Part shown: positions 49,831 through 60,099 of the stretch, one piece after another
How the letters are laid out: each line of letters begins with the position of its first letter
Position numbering within the stretch: the stretch's first letter is position 1
Source of the DNA: Hyaloperonospora brassicae
Lineage: Eukaryota; Oomycota; Peronosporomycetes; Peronosporales; Peronosporaceae
Assembly (NCBI GenBank): GCA_947650285.1
Contig: CANTFL010001401.1
Span: forward strand, 124,001-188,000
Direction of reading: 5' to 3'
DNA: 64,000 nt
Position numbers and translations under genes: made by a program
Notes under the pieces: generated by a model
Database searches by the model: none
Told to the model about the DNA's origin: nothing
What the model saw: the letters and a program-made list of their open reading frames with translations, nothing else

Positions 49831-52506
49831 CCGGCGCGTGAGCGCATCAGCGACGACGTTTAGTCGTCCTGGTTTATACTCCACGGAGAAGTTATACTCC
49901 GCGAAGAAAGACAGCCACCTCGCCATTCTTAGCGAGAGGTGTGGGCTGTTTACGGCCGTGCGTAATGACGCATGGTCCGTGTAGACGATGAACGGTCTAT
50001 CTCCCAAGAGATAGACGCGAAACTTAGCCAGTGCGTACTTCATGACAAGAAGTTCCTTGTCATGCACTGGGTAATTACGCTCAGCTGCTTGCAGCTGACG
50101 CGACTGAAAAAAGATGACGCGCTCCGCGCCATCTGCGCCGAACTGCATCAACGCACAGCCGATTGCAAAATCGCTGGCGTCACAGACCACATGAAATGGT
50201 CTGTCCTGATCTGCAATCGCCAAGATCGGCGATTGCATCAAGCTTTGCTTGATACCCTCAAAGGAACGCTGGCACTCAGCGTTCCATGACCACTTGACAT
50301 TTTTCTTGAGCAAGCAAGAAAGATGAACAGTCATCTCGGCGTAGTTGCGCGAGTACTTGTGCAAGCACGCCTCTAGACCAAGGAAGTTCCTTTGCCCCTT
50401 GAGATCGACTGGCACTGGCCAGTCGGTGATCGCCTTGATCTTTTCGGGATCAGGGCGTACGCCGTGTTTACCCACGATGCACCCAAGAATTTGTATTTCG
50501 CTAGCCGCGAATATACACTTCTTGAGGTTGGCGTACAACTTATGCTTGCGCATAAGTTGAAGAACCTGACGAACTTGAGTTCTGTGAACTTCAACGTCCG
50601 TCTTTTCGTCCATAGCCCGGCTATGGACGAACACATCGTCGAAGTAACTCGGTGCGAAGTCTCGCAGTGGTCTCAACAGATTTGTAACACATCTGTTGAA
50701 TGTTGCAGGGGCATTACTCAGCCCCTGTGGCATCACTAGCCACTCCCACAGCATCCCGCTGGGGGTATTCACTGCCGTGAACGGGACGTCCCGTTCACGC
50801 ATCAGGATCTGATAGAATCCATCCATCAGATCCATGGACGAAAAGATGGTACTCTTTGACATACCATCTATGATTACGTCCTTCCTCGGTATCGGCGTCT
50901 GAGCCGGTACCGTTGCAGCATTCAACTTGTTGAATGCGTGCACTATCCTCCACCCTCCTGTGGCCTTTCGCACACAGAAGGTCGGAGAGCTGTGACGGGA
51001 TGTTGATTCCCTCACATGGCCCGCTGCTAAGCGATCGGCAAAGAACTTGTCGATCGCTTGCACATATTCGCGAGGCAGCGGCCACTGCTTTATGACACAG
51101 TACTTCGAGCCCAGCTTGAGCTCTATCTCGTGTCCAGTGGCTTTGTCCTTAGGCAACTCGCAAGGTACGGATTCAGGGAACACATCCCTGAATTTGATCA
51201 AATCCTTATACAAAGGATTTGCCTGAAGTGACTCCCAGGATTGAGACGCGTATCGCTCAATCCGAGTCTTATCATCGGGGACACTTTCGTCCATCGATGA
51301 GCTGCTTAGAACCCGTTCTTTCTCAGCAAATACTGTTGCCGACCGAATATCGGTCACATACTCATCCTCCGTGACGAGTATGCAGATCTGCTTGACTTTG
51401 CCACTACGCAGATCACGCAAGAACCGTTTCGGTTTTAGCGTTGGCAACTGAGTTATCTCCGAAGTTAACTTCGGAGGCACAATCATATCAATCGTATAAG
51501 CGCCTACGCTTGATCCGTCATTGACCAAGACGTTCAACGTCTCGGTTTCTTCCTGGGAACTTTCTTCCACAGGTTGCTGAGGCCCTGATCCCCCAGCAAG
51601 TGACTCTTGAGGAATTCCTTCCTCAAGTACGTGGGGACTTATTCCCTCGACGTCTTCTGACTGTGTCTGTGCAACCACAGTCAGGCACCGATCCTCTAAG
51701 GTCGACACTCCAGTCGACCAAGGATGTCCATGTTGCCCTTTGGAGGCAACAGGTTTCTTTCTTCTAAGATGCTGCCCGCTAGGCATGCATCCATGTCCCG
51801 GTCCACTCGACTTATTCGAGTGGTGGACCTTCGGCGCCGCCTGTACTTCTGTACAGCCGCCGGGAGCTTGCTCCACCGTGTAGTGATCAACTACACTGTG
51901 ATCTTGTGCAGTCGTGCTAACGACCGTACCGCAAGTGAGGCCATCGCACTCACTCGCAGAACATCCACACGCTTGTGGACGCTCCAAGATGTTCATCAGA
52001 TGGCCATCTGATGAACAAGCAGCAGGCATCTTCACGGATCGATGCTGCCAGCTCACTCTTGGCGCGTACTTTCCGAGCCAAGGTAATCCCAGGATGACAT
52101 CAAATTTGTCATCCAGATCTAGTACGATGAAGTCATCATCGTACTGTTCGCCCTGTAACGTGTAGTGGATTCCTACTACACGTTTCTCAACGGTTATCGA
52201 TGCGCCTGTTGCAAGGCGCACCGTCATCCTTGTGAGGGGAATGTCGCGCTCAACGAACTTGAGCCTACGACCCTCTAGTGACTGGCGACGAACAAAGTTG
52301 TTCGACGCCCCACAGTCTACTAGGGCACGAAGCGACAAATCATTTGTCGCTTCCAACTTCAAGGTGATGAGCGAAACGTCATCACCAGGTGCAGAGACAC
52401 ACAATGATTGTGTATCTGGAGCAACTTTCGTCAAGAGATTTGCAAATTCTCTTGAGGTTGCTGGATCAGTAGGGCGCTCCGCCCCTACTGACCCCGACCA
52501 TTTTTT
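49693..52506 (-). CDS. pol: pol, copy 1: protease, reverse transcriptase and RNase H
   Basis: Open from the frameshift site through 49693 (about 913 codons counted from 52434). The aspartic protease motif LVDCGAS is near residues 38-44. A variable spacer rich in Ser, Gln and Glu (about 150-440) follows. Reverse transcriptase then has SSPTFCVRKATGGWRIV, the catalytic FSSMDLMDGFYQ and the YFDDVFVHS box near 597-600. RNase H follows with FHVVCDAS near 748, HDKELLVMKYAL and YTDHASL near 817, then NVVADALTRR. All core catalytic residues appear present. The frame runs on past RNase H into a wrong frame: a one-base frame change near 49.82 kb separates it from the integrase linker. Enzymatic activity of this part is plausible. 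Confidence 0.9.
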   Translation of the reverse strand, partial: KKWSGSVGAERPTDPATSREFANLLTKVAPDTQSLCVSAPGDDVSLITLKLEATNDLSLRALVDCGASNNFVRRQSLEGRRLKFVERDIPLTRMTVRLATGASITVEKRVVGIHYTLQGEQYDDDFIVLDLDDKFDVILGLPWLGKYAPRVSWQHRSVKMPAACSSDGHLMNILERPQACGCSASECDGLTCGTVVSTTAQDHSVVDHYTVEQAPGGCTEVQAAPKVHHSNKSSGPGHGCMPSGQHLRRKKPVASKGQHGHPWSTGVSTLEDRCLTVVAQTQSEDVEGISPHVLEEGIPQESLAGGSGPQQPVEESSQEETETLNVLVNDGSSVGAYTIDMIVPPKLTSEITQLPTLKPKRFLRDLRSGKVKQICILVTEDEYVTDIRSATVFAEKERVLSSSSMDESVPDDKTRIERYASQSWESLQANPLYKDLIKFRDVFPESVPCELPKDKATGHEIELKLGSKYCVIKQWPLPREYVQAIDKFFADRLAAGHVRESTSRHSSPTFCVRKATGGWRIVHAFNKLNAATVPAQTPIPRKDVIIDGMSKSTIFSSMDLMDGFYQILMRERDVPFTAVNTPSGMLWEWLVMPQGLSNAPATFNRCVTNLLRPLRDFAPSYFDDVFVHSRAMDEKTDVEVHRTQVRQVLQLMRKHKLYANLKKCIFAASEIQILGCIVGKHGVRPDPEKIKAITDWPVPVDLKGQRNFLGLEACLHKYSRNYAEMTVHLSCLLKKNVKWSWNAECQRSFEGIKQSLMQSPILAIADQDRPFHVVCDASDFAIGCALMQFGADGAERVIFFQSRQLQAAERNYPVHDKELLVMKYALAKFRVYLLGDRPFIVYTDHASLRTAVNSPHLSLRMARWLSFFAEYNFSVEYKPGRLNVVADALTRRPDFEPTHNPTMRISPLLRHCQSVSRRQVYLSTYERHTRKIRIFCD
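52467..52506 (-). promoter_or_regulatory. Candidate -1 ribosomal frameshift signal between gag and pol, copy 1
   Basis: In the gag frame the sense strand reads A-AAA-AAT (52506-52500), a slippery heptamer of X-XXY-YYZ form. A 9-base spacer (52499-52491) follows, then a stem-loop at 52490-52467 with 8 outer pairs (CAGTAGGG with CCCTACTG) and a further GC-rich inner stem. The gag TAG lies in this stem. The pol frame is -1 relative to gag and is open from here. The arrangement matches known retroelement frameshift sites. Use in vivo is inference. Confidence 0.6.
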
Positions 52507-53639
52507 GATGGTCCGTCTCGCTGTTGCGGCTTCGCAACAGCGCTGGACCCACGCCCATTGCCCTTTCTGGCAAAAGGTCGTCCATTTCGCTCAGTACTGT
52601 TTGGTACTGGGTATGGAGCACTACAATCGTATGCGTAGTGCCCTAACTTCTGACAGCAATTGCACCTCTGCAATCGCTTGTTGTTTGTAGAGCAAGGTCT
52701 CTCGCTATCAAGATAGCAGAGGTCTATTGGTTCTGGACCTCCGATCTCTTGTCGTCTCTGTGGACGGTAAGAGTTTGAGCTAGCATGAGCCTGTCTCATG
52801 CGAAAGTCTTCCTGTTCCGCGGCTGATATCGCTTCTTCAAGCGTATTCAGCTCAAGGCGGAACAGGTGGCTCCTGACGGGCCCTTCTGCGAGCCCTTGCA
52901 TGAACACCGTAATCAACGTGTGTTCATGTACTGGGTTGGCAGTTATACTACTCGCAAGGAGTCGTATATGTTGTGCGTAAGCGTGCACATCACGCTTACC
53001 CTGCTTGAGTTTCAGGAGCTCTGAGCGAGCCCTGAACTCAGCATGTGGCGGCTCAAACGTTTGTCTGAGCCGGGACTTGAAGTCATCTAGCGACCTAAAC
53101 ACATTTGGGTCGCTAGTCTCGAGTCCCAGGGACCAAGTTTTGGCACGCCCTGCCAAATGGGTCTGAGCAAATGTGAGTTTCATTTGCTCATCTTTGACGC
53201 GACGAGCCCTTAAGGCTCTGTAGAGTTCGACAAACCATAGTAATAGGGAGTCTTCCGGGAATCCACTGTACTTGGATATGTCAACTTTCATGACCTTGGG
53301 ACGGCGCGCATGTGCCGTCCCGCCCACAGCAGCATGGAATTGCTGCTGTCTCAACAGCTCCATCTGTTGAGCACCGAGTTCTCTCAACTGCTCGGCCTGT
53401 TGAGAGCCTTGCTGGTGAAGCAAGGCTACTTTCTCCCTTTCGGCGACAAGTTCATTTTAAATGAACTTGGCGATAGCGGCATGTTGTTGGTCTCTGTCTA
53501 GAGACTCCAACATGGTGCTAACGACGAGTTCTCCTACGGTAGAACTCATTCGTTCTACCGCACCCCATTCGATGTCACTCAAATGGGTAAACCCTTCACG
53601 CGTGGCGTGAAAGGTCTCTTCTTCATCCAACATGTTCAT
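52485..53639 (-). pseudogene. gag: gag, copy 1, with one in-frame stop
   Basis: ATG at 53639 opens a frame of 60 codons (MNMLDEEETFHATREGF...) that meets TAA at 53457-53459. The same frame then continues without further stops to 52485. The larger part holds a Gln-rich coiled-coil segment, a capsid-like region (FPEDSLLLWFVELYRAL, LAGRAKTWSL) and a C-terminal CCHC zinc knuckle (CNCCQKLGHYAYDC). Gag would form the particle and bind RNA. If translation starts only at 53639 the product is 60 residues. Restarting at a codon after the stop, or readthrough, would be needed for a capsid protein. The same TAA is in copy 2. Confidence 0.85.
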
Positions 53640-53670
53640 GTTGGATGATGTGGTCCTTTGAAGGACTACA

Positions 53671-53681
53671 AAGTGCTACCA
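53671..53681 (-). other. Putative primer-binding site of copy 1
   Basis: Two bases (CC) after the 5' LTR the sense strand reads TGGTAGCACTT. TGGTAGC pairs with a tRNA 3' end of GCUACCA, as found in initiator Met tRNAs of several eukaryotes. The primer identity is inferred. Confidence 0.55.
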
Positions 53682-53683
53682 GG

Positions 53684-54074
53684 TGTAACGGGGCACACCC
53701 TTGCGTAACTTAACGCAAGGGATTTGGGTGCCCCGACAGACGTACACGTGGCAAGCGAGGAAGCGTAGGTAGGGTAAAAGTAGAACTGTTATATTAATAA
53801 ATTAAGTCTTTAAACTACTGTCTCTTCGTTTGACTTAATTCAATTATACTAATATAACTGCATGTATGGTGACGTCTCGTCACCACTCATTGCGCGCGTC
53901 TTGCGGCGATTGGTGGGTTGATATCATCACGATATCAACCAATGAATAGACCCTTTGGTCGACCCTTCAATATCACCACTTTGGTGATATTGTTTTAAAG
54001 AATATCCATCTTTATATTCTTTATTGTCACTTTCCTTAAAGTGACAATTTCATGTAACGGGCTGCCCCGTTACA
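53684..54074 (-). repeat. LTR 2 (shared middle LTR)
   Basis: 391 bases. Ends and hairpins are as in LTR 1. It serves both elements. Copy 1 gag lies to its left and the copy 2 polypurine tract to its right. Its left (R/U5) part is identical to that of LTR 3, and its right (U3) part is nearly identical to that of LTR 1. Confidence 0.95.
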
Positions 54075-54086
54075 TCACCCCCCCTT
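54075..54086 (-). other. Polypurine tract of copy 2
   Basis: On the minus strand AAGGGGGGGTGA directly precedes the middle LTR, the same position as in copy 1. Confidence 0.8.
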
Positions 54087-54205
54087 AACCGATATTCACC
54101 GTGTGACTATCGAAAACATGGAGGCCACCAGTTGGCCACCATTGGGACAGAAGGCACTTGTTGGGTCCGTTCCATTCACTTTCCGCTTGACCTCGCATAG
54201 TTAAC

Positions 54206-55726
54206 ATGTCTATGCGAGGTGACTCAAGACCCACACAGCCTGGTGCTGTGCAAGCCTCTGCGGCAGACGCTTCGTCGTCTGCCGCCCCTTCTTCGCCTGC
54301 AGCAACAGGTGCTGCAGGTGCACGCGGTATCACACCGCGTGCGCACGATGACCCTGATGTAGAGGTCATCTACTCTGGCGAGTCAGACGTGTCTGACTCG
54401 GGCAATGCTCCAGAGGCGTCTCGCTCACCGGCGACGCCTCAGTATTCGCCAAGACCACTGCCGAACGAACGGACTCGTGATTTGCATCACAGTCTGTTCG
54501 GCAGTGATGATGATGATGATCAGGGTGGTGAGTTCTATTCTTCACCACCGCCGGCTCGTGCGTCTTCGCACGAGCGTGATGACGATGGCGCGAGCCGTCG
54601 TCAATCTGGGAGTCGTGGTACCGACAAGGGTACCACTGTGAAGCGTTATGAGCCGAAACCGTGGCGTTTGCCCGAACGGCTCATCAATAGCTTGTCTCAC
54701 GAGACAAGCCAACACCTTCGAATACCCTTATTCGATGCGACTGAGCTTCACGGCTTGATTTCCAGCGCGAAGAACTTTCGCGCTGAAGAAGATTTTTATC
54801 TCGATGTCTTTCTTAGACATCGATGGTACAACAGCAACCAAAAGCGTGACAAAACATCGCTTTTGGCTGCGTGGAACGCGTTCGTCCAAAACATAAAGAA
54901 TTTTGGACGAGAAGGGTGGCTCAAGAAACTTGAGGCAGTACGCCATAGGTTCGAACGGCGAACGCCAACCGGTGCTAGGTACCAGTTGCATTGTTTATCG
55001 AGTGAGGCAGGCATTCCTTGCCTTACATGGGGAGACCCTTGTGCGAGTTGTGTTGACAACTCGCAGCGTGCACATAGGGATGTGTACTCCCTAAATTCGC
55101 CCTGGGGAAGGGCACACATCTCGGCTGAGATGCGTGACGCGATTGCAAACTTGCAATCCGTCTACAAGCGCCTAGGGCGCGTGTTTACCGATGGGACCGA
55201 GGACTCATCGGATATGTATCGTCATACTGGCGGACGAGACCTTCAACATCCATCAACAGCTGAGAGCGGGGCTCCCAGCTGTTCCAAGAGGGTGGATACC
55301 CCCGCCACTGGACGAGGTAGCTCGTCCTTGATCCTGAATCGTCACGGTGATTCTAGATACGCTCCACTAGAAAGCGTTGATCACCGTGAGCATCCACCAA
55401 AGGATGTGGTGGAGGAGGAAAGACCTCCTCCAGATGATTCTGTTCACCATCTCGACCCTTACGAGATGGATCGCGCAATCGATGAATTGCGCGATGACTT
55501 GAAGCACGAGCGCGATCGGCGCTACGCTTTGACCGATACCGTGCGGAAGAACCGCAAGGGTCACGAGGCTGATCGGGCGAGGGATCGCGCCGATTATGCC
55601 ACGGCGCAGCTTCAGGTCGAGCGGGATGTCCGCTCCCTATTCGGCGAGCTGGCGACAGCTCGCGGGGAGATATCTCGGTTGAGTTCCGAGGTATCATATC
55701 TGCGCGACCAGACGGATCTTCTATAG
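54206..55726 (+). CDS. Antisense accessory ORF of the retrotransposon, copy 2 (506 aa, unknown function)
   Basis: Same length and start context as copy 1 with about six residue differences: NLQSVYKRLG versus NFHSVYERLG, SLILN versus SLVLN, and RLSSEV versus RLNTEV. No insertion, deletion or stop distinguishes the copies. The WGDPC cysteine motif and the charged C-terminal helix are conserved. Confidence 0.65.
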   Translation: MSMRGDSRPTQPGAVQASAADASSSAAPSSPAATGAAGARGITPRAHDDPDVEVIYSGESDVSDSGNAPEASRSPATPQYSPRPLPNERTRDLHHSLFGSDDDDDQGGEFYSSPPPARASSHERDDDGASRRQSGSRGTDKGTTVKRYEPKPWRLPERLINSLSHETSQHLRIPLFDATELHGLISSAKNFRAEEDFYLDVFLRHRWYNSNQKRDKTSLLAAWNAFVQNIKNFGREGWLKKLEAVRHRFERRTPTGARYQLHCLSSEAGIPCLTWGDPCASCVDNSQRAHRDVYSLNSPWGRAHISAEMRDAIANLQSVYKRLGRVFTDGTEDSSDMYRHTGGRDLQHPSTAESGAPSCSKRVDTPATGRGSSSLILNRHGDSRYAPLESVDHREHPPKDVVEEERPPPDDSVHHLDPYEMDRAIDELRDDLKHERDRRYALTDTVRKNRKGHEADRARDRADYATAQLQVERDVRSLFGELATARGEISRLSSEVSYLRDQTDLL

Positions 55727-56417
55727 CGCGAACGCAAGAACTTGATGGATGTTCTTGAACGTGGGGGCTATCTTCATCGGAAGAAGAAGGCTCGTACTGA
55801 TAGTACGGCCTAAGCCTCCCCACGTAAAACGTAGGATGCGTGCGCATCTTACGTGGAAATTCGATCGTGTATGCATTGCCCTTGCGATGCAACACTCGAA
55901 ATGGCCCAATGTACTTCGGCAGTTGTTTACTACTGCCGACACTAGTGACTGCATGTCCAGGTAGGTTTACCGTTGACAGTAGTACTAGGTCGTTAACCTT
56001 AAATGAAAGAACATTTGCTCTTCCATTCTTGTCTGCGTTTTGTTTCTGATGGTCCACCGCATTTGCGATAGAGTCCTGAACGAAACGGACTACCTCTTCT
56101 CGAGTCAGCAGGAAGTTCTCTGCTGACTCTTTGTTTTGTCTGGCAGTGCGCTTCGTGCGCACTGCTAAGAGATTGCTCTCTTCTTCAGCGAGGTTGTCTT
56201 CTTCCTCGCTGACATAATCGTTGGCGATGCTGAACATACCAGCATCGTCATCATCATCCGAATCAATAATAGCGTCTTCGCTATTATTGAGATGATCTTC
56301 TTCATCGATGTCGACTTCGTCGACATCGGCATCATACGTGACGACGTTAGCGTCGGCACGTGATGAGCAAGAGCCAGAACGGGTTTTCCTCGAGCGAGTC
56401 CCTCCCCCCTTATCCAA
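55185..56417 (-). pseudogene. Integrase C-terminal domain, acidic spacer and chromodomain, copy 2
   Basis: Same domains and same TAG (55353-55355) as copy 1, with the frame closing at 55185. Small changes lie in the acidic spacer (DADVDEVD versus DADVDQVD) and in the tail. Like copy 1 it is overlapped on the other strand by an unbroken ORF. Confidence 0.85.
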
Positions 56418-57424
56418 GCGTCAGACTCTAGAAGGGCGGGCACACGTGGATGGCGTAAGCCATTCACGTAAAGCGGTGTGTGCTGGGTGGAAGCACGCAC
56501 CGAATTATTGATGGCGAATTCCACCATGGGTAGGAATTCTCTCCAACTCGGAAACGAGTGGACATATCCTCGAAGGATCTCTTCGAGGACACGGTTCGCA
56601 CGTTCCGTCTGAACATCTGTTTCTGGATGGTCAAAAGTGGACATCTTCAATCGTGTTCCGAGAGTACGGAACACGGTTTGCCAAAATGCCGCCGTGAACC
56701 GAGGGTCACGGTCGGATACGAGTTCACGGGGTAACCCGTGGAGTCTAAAGACCGTGTCGAGAAAGACACGAGCACAACCTTGAGCCTTGATTGACTCAGG
56801 GACAGCAGCAAGATGGACCATCTTGCTGAACCGGTCAACAAACACAAGAATACCGTTATTCTTGTGAGCGTCTTCGGGAAAACCGAAGACGAAGTCGATT
56901 GAAACGGACTGCCAGAACTCTGTCGGAACAGGCAGGGGCTGCAATGGCGCTACGGGATGAAGGGCTAGGCTTCACTCGTTGACAAAACTCGCAAGAACGT
57001 ATGTACTTGCGGACAAACTGATACTGGCGTGGCCAGTAAAAGCCACGACTTACCCTGAGGTAAGTCTTTTCTCTACCATGATGGCCGCCTGTTGGGGCAT
57101 CGTGACACTCATACATGATGAGTAAACGCATATCATGATGAGCGGGTACGACGACACGAGGCGTGTCGCCGGCAATAGCTGTTTAATACAGCAATCTGTT
57201 GCGTGTCGTACACCGATACGAGGAGGATCGGTACAAAGCCGGTAAATTCCTAATGGATTTACAGGATGGATTCACCAGATGATCCATCAATCGCAGAAGA
57301 TCCTTATCTTCCGCGTATGCCTTTCGTACGTCGACAAGTAAACTTGACGACGAGACACTGACTGACAGTGTCGCAACAGTGGGCTTATCCTCATTGTTGG
57401 ATTGTGCGTCGGCTCGAAATCGGG
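56399..57424 (-). pseudogene. Integrase, copy 2, broken in the same places
   Basis: Same linker TAA, same frame change before the catalytic core and same change at the G run as copy 1. Residue changes cluster near the core's end (NSVRASTQHTPLY versus NSVHASTQHTPFY; PALLESDAW versus PTLIECDSW). D,D-35-E residues are retained. Confidence 0.85.
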
Positions 57425-60099
57425 CCGGCGCGTGAGCGCATCAGCGACGACGTTTAGTCGTCCTGGTTTATACTCCACGGAGAAGTTATACTCCGCGAAG
57501 AAAGACAGCCACCTCGCCATTCTTAGCGAGAGGTGTGGGCTGTTTACGGCCGTGCGTAATGACGCATGGTCCGTGTAGACGATGAACGGTCTATCTCCCA
57601 AGAGATAGACGCGAAACTTAGCCAGTGCGTACTTCATGACAAGAAGTTCCTTGTCATGCACTGGGTAATTACGCTCAGCTGCTTGCAGCTGACGCGACTG
57701 AAAAAGATGACGCGCTCCGCGCCATCTGCGCCGAACTGCATCAACGCACAGCCGATTGCAAAATCGCTGGCGTCACAGACCACATGAAATGGTCTGTCCT
57801 GATCTGCAATCGCCAAGATCGGCGATTGCATCAAGCTTTGCTTGATACCCTCAAAGGAACGCTGGCAATCATCGTTCCATGACCATTTGACATTTTTCTT
57901 GAGCAAGCAAGAAAGAGGAACAGTCATCTCGGCGTAGTTGCGCGAGTACTTGTGCAAGCACGCCTCTAGACCAAGGAACTTCCTTTGCCCCTTGAGATCG
58001 ACTGGCACTGGCCAGTCGGTGATCGCCTTGATCTTTTCGGGATCAGGGCGTACGCCGTGTTTACCCACGATGCACCCAAGAATTTGTATTTCGCTAGCCG
58101 CGAATATACACTTCTTGAGGTTGGCGTACAACTTATGCTTGCGCATAAGTTGAAGAACCTGACGAACTTGAGTTCTGTGAACTTCAACGTCCGTCTTTTC
58201 GTCCATAGCCCGGCTATGGACGAACACATCGTCGAAGTAACTCGGTGCGAAGTCTCGCAGTGGTCTCAACAGATTTGTAACACATCTGTTGAATGTTGCA
58301 GGGGCATTACTCAGCCCCTGTGGCATCACTAGCCACTCCCACAGCATCCCGCTGGGGGTATTCACTGCCGTGAACGGGACGTCCCGTTCACGCATCAGGA
58401 TCTGATAGAATCCATCCATCAGATCCATGGACGAAAAGATGGTACTCTTTGACATACCATCTATGATTACGTCCTTCCTCGGTATCGGCGTCTGAGCCGG
58501 TACCGTTGCAGCATTCAACTTGTTGAATGCGTGCACTATCCTCCACCCTCCTGTGGCCTTTCGCACACAGAAGGTCGGAGAGCTGTGACGGGATGTTGAT
58601 TCCCTCACATGGCCCGCTGCTAAGCGATCGGCAAAGAACTTGTCGATCGCTTGCACATATTCGCGAGGCAGCGGCCACTGCTTTATGACACAGTACTTCG
58701 AGCCCAGCTTGAGCTCTATCTCGTGTCCAGTGGCTTTGTCCTTAGGCAACTCGCAAGGTACGGATTCAGGGAACACATCCCTGAATTTGATCAAATCCTT
58801 ATACAAAGGATTTGCCTGAAGTGACTCCCAGGATTGAGACGCGTATCGCTCAATCCGAGTCTTATCATCGGGGACACTTTCGTCCATCGATGAGCTGCTT
58901 AGAACCCGTTCTTTCTCAGCAAATACTGTTGCCGACCGAATATCGGTCACATACTCATCCTCCGTGACGAGTATGCAGATCTGCTTGACTTTGCCACTAC
59001 GCAGATCACGCAAGAACCGTTTCGGTTTTAGCGTTGGCAACTGAGTTATCTCCGAAGTTAACTTCGGAGGCACAATCATATCAATCGTATAAGCGCCTAC
59101 GCTTGATCCGTCATTGACCAAGACGTTCAACGTCTCGGTTTCTTCCTGGGAACTTTCTTCCACAGGTTGCTGAGGCCCTGATCCCCCAGCAAGTGACTCT
59201 TGAGGAATTCCTTCCTCAAGTACGTGGGGACTTATTCCCTCGACGTCTTCTGACTGTGTCTGTGCAACCACAGTCAGGCACCGATCCTCTAAGGTCGACA
59301 CTCCAGTCGACCAAGGATGTCCATGTTGCCCTTTGGAGGCAACAGGTTTCTTTCTTCTAAGATGCTGCCCGCTAGGCATGCATCCATGTCCCGGTCCACT
59401 CGACTTATTCGAGTGGTGGACCTTCGGCGCCGCCTGTACTTCTGTACAGCCGCCGGGAGCTTGCTCCACCGTGTAGTGATCAACTACACTGTGATCTTGT
59501 GCAGTCGTGCTAACGACCGAACCGCAAGTGAGGCCATCGCACTCACTCGCAGAACATCCACACGCTTGTGGACGCTCCAAGATGTTCACCAGATAGCCAT
59601 CTGATGAACAAGCAGCAGGCATCTTGACGGATCGATGCTGCCAGCTCACTCTTGGCGCGTACTTTCCGAGCCAAGGTAATCCCAGGATGACATCAAATTT
59701 GTCATCCAGATCCAGTACGATGAAGTCATCATCGTATTGTTCGCCCTGTAACGTGTAGTGGATTCCTACTACACGTTTCTCAACGATTATCGATGCGCCT
59801 GTGGCAAGGCGCAGCGTCATCCTTGTGAGGGGAATGTCGCGCTCAACGAACTTGAGCCTACGACCCTCTAGTGACTGGCGACGAACAAAGTTGTTCGACG
59901 CCCCACAGTCTACTAGGGCACGAAGCGACAAATCATTTGTCGCTTCCAACTTCAAGGTGATGAGCGAAACGTCATCACCAGGTGCAGAGACACACAATGA
60001 TTGTGTATCTGGAGCAACTTTCGTCAAGAGATTTGCAAATTCTCTTGAGGTCGCTGGATCAGTAGGGCGCTCCGCCCCTACTGACCCCGACCATTTTTT
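57287..60099 (-). pseudogene. pol: pol, copy 2: protease, reverse transcriptase and RNase H, frameshifted in RNase H
   Basis: Same domains as copy 1 (protease, RT with YFDD, start of RNase H), but one A is missing from the run at 57701-57705. The main frame therefore ends at 57634 within RNase H, and the rest of the domain (YTDHASL onwards) lies in another frame, 57661-57287. This is the one clear coding break present in copy 2 and absent from copy 1, so it arose after the two copies separated. Confidence 0.9.
60060..60099 (-). promoter_or_regulatory. Candidate -1 ribosomal frameshift signal between gag and pol, copy 2
   Basis: Same heptamer (60099-60093), spacer and stem-loop (60083-60060) as copy 1, without visible change. 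Confidence 0.6.

Larger units (their letters stand above)
46090..54074 (-). mobile_element. Ty3/gypsy chromodomain retrotransposon, copy 1 (3' LTR left, 5' LTR right)
   Basis: Sense strand is minus. Order from right to left: LTR (53684-54074), primer-binding site, gag, protease-RT-RNase H, integrase, chromodomain, antisense ORF on the opposite strand, polypurine tract, LTR (46090-46479). Having the integrase after RNase H defines Ty3/gypsy, and the chromodomain places it with the chromoviruses. It shares its 5' LTR with copy 2. gag-pol carries at least six breaks, so this copy cannot make a full polyprotein by ordinary decoding. The whole unit is packed with short inverted repeats. Confidence 0.95.

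Noticed and set aside
46090..54074. CRISPR-like array made of the repeated hairpins
   Set aside because: The hairpins all differ in sequence and there is no constant repeat or spacer length. This is a eukaryotic retroelement.
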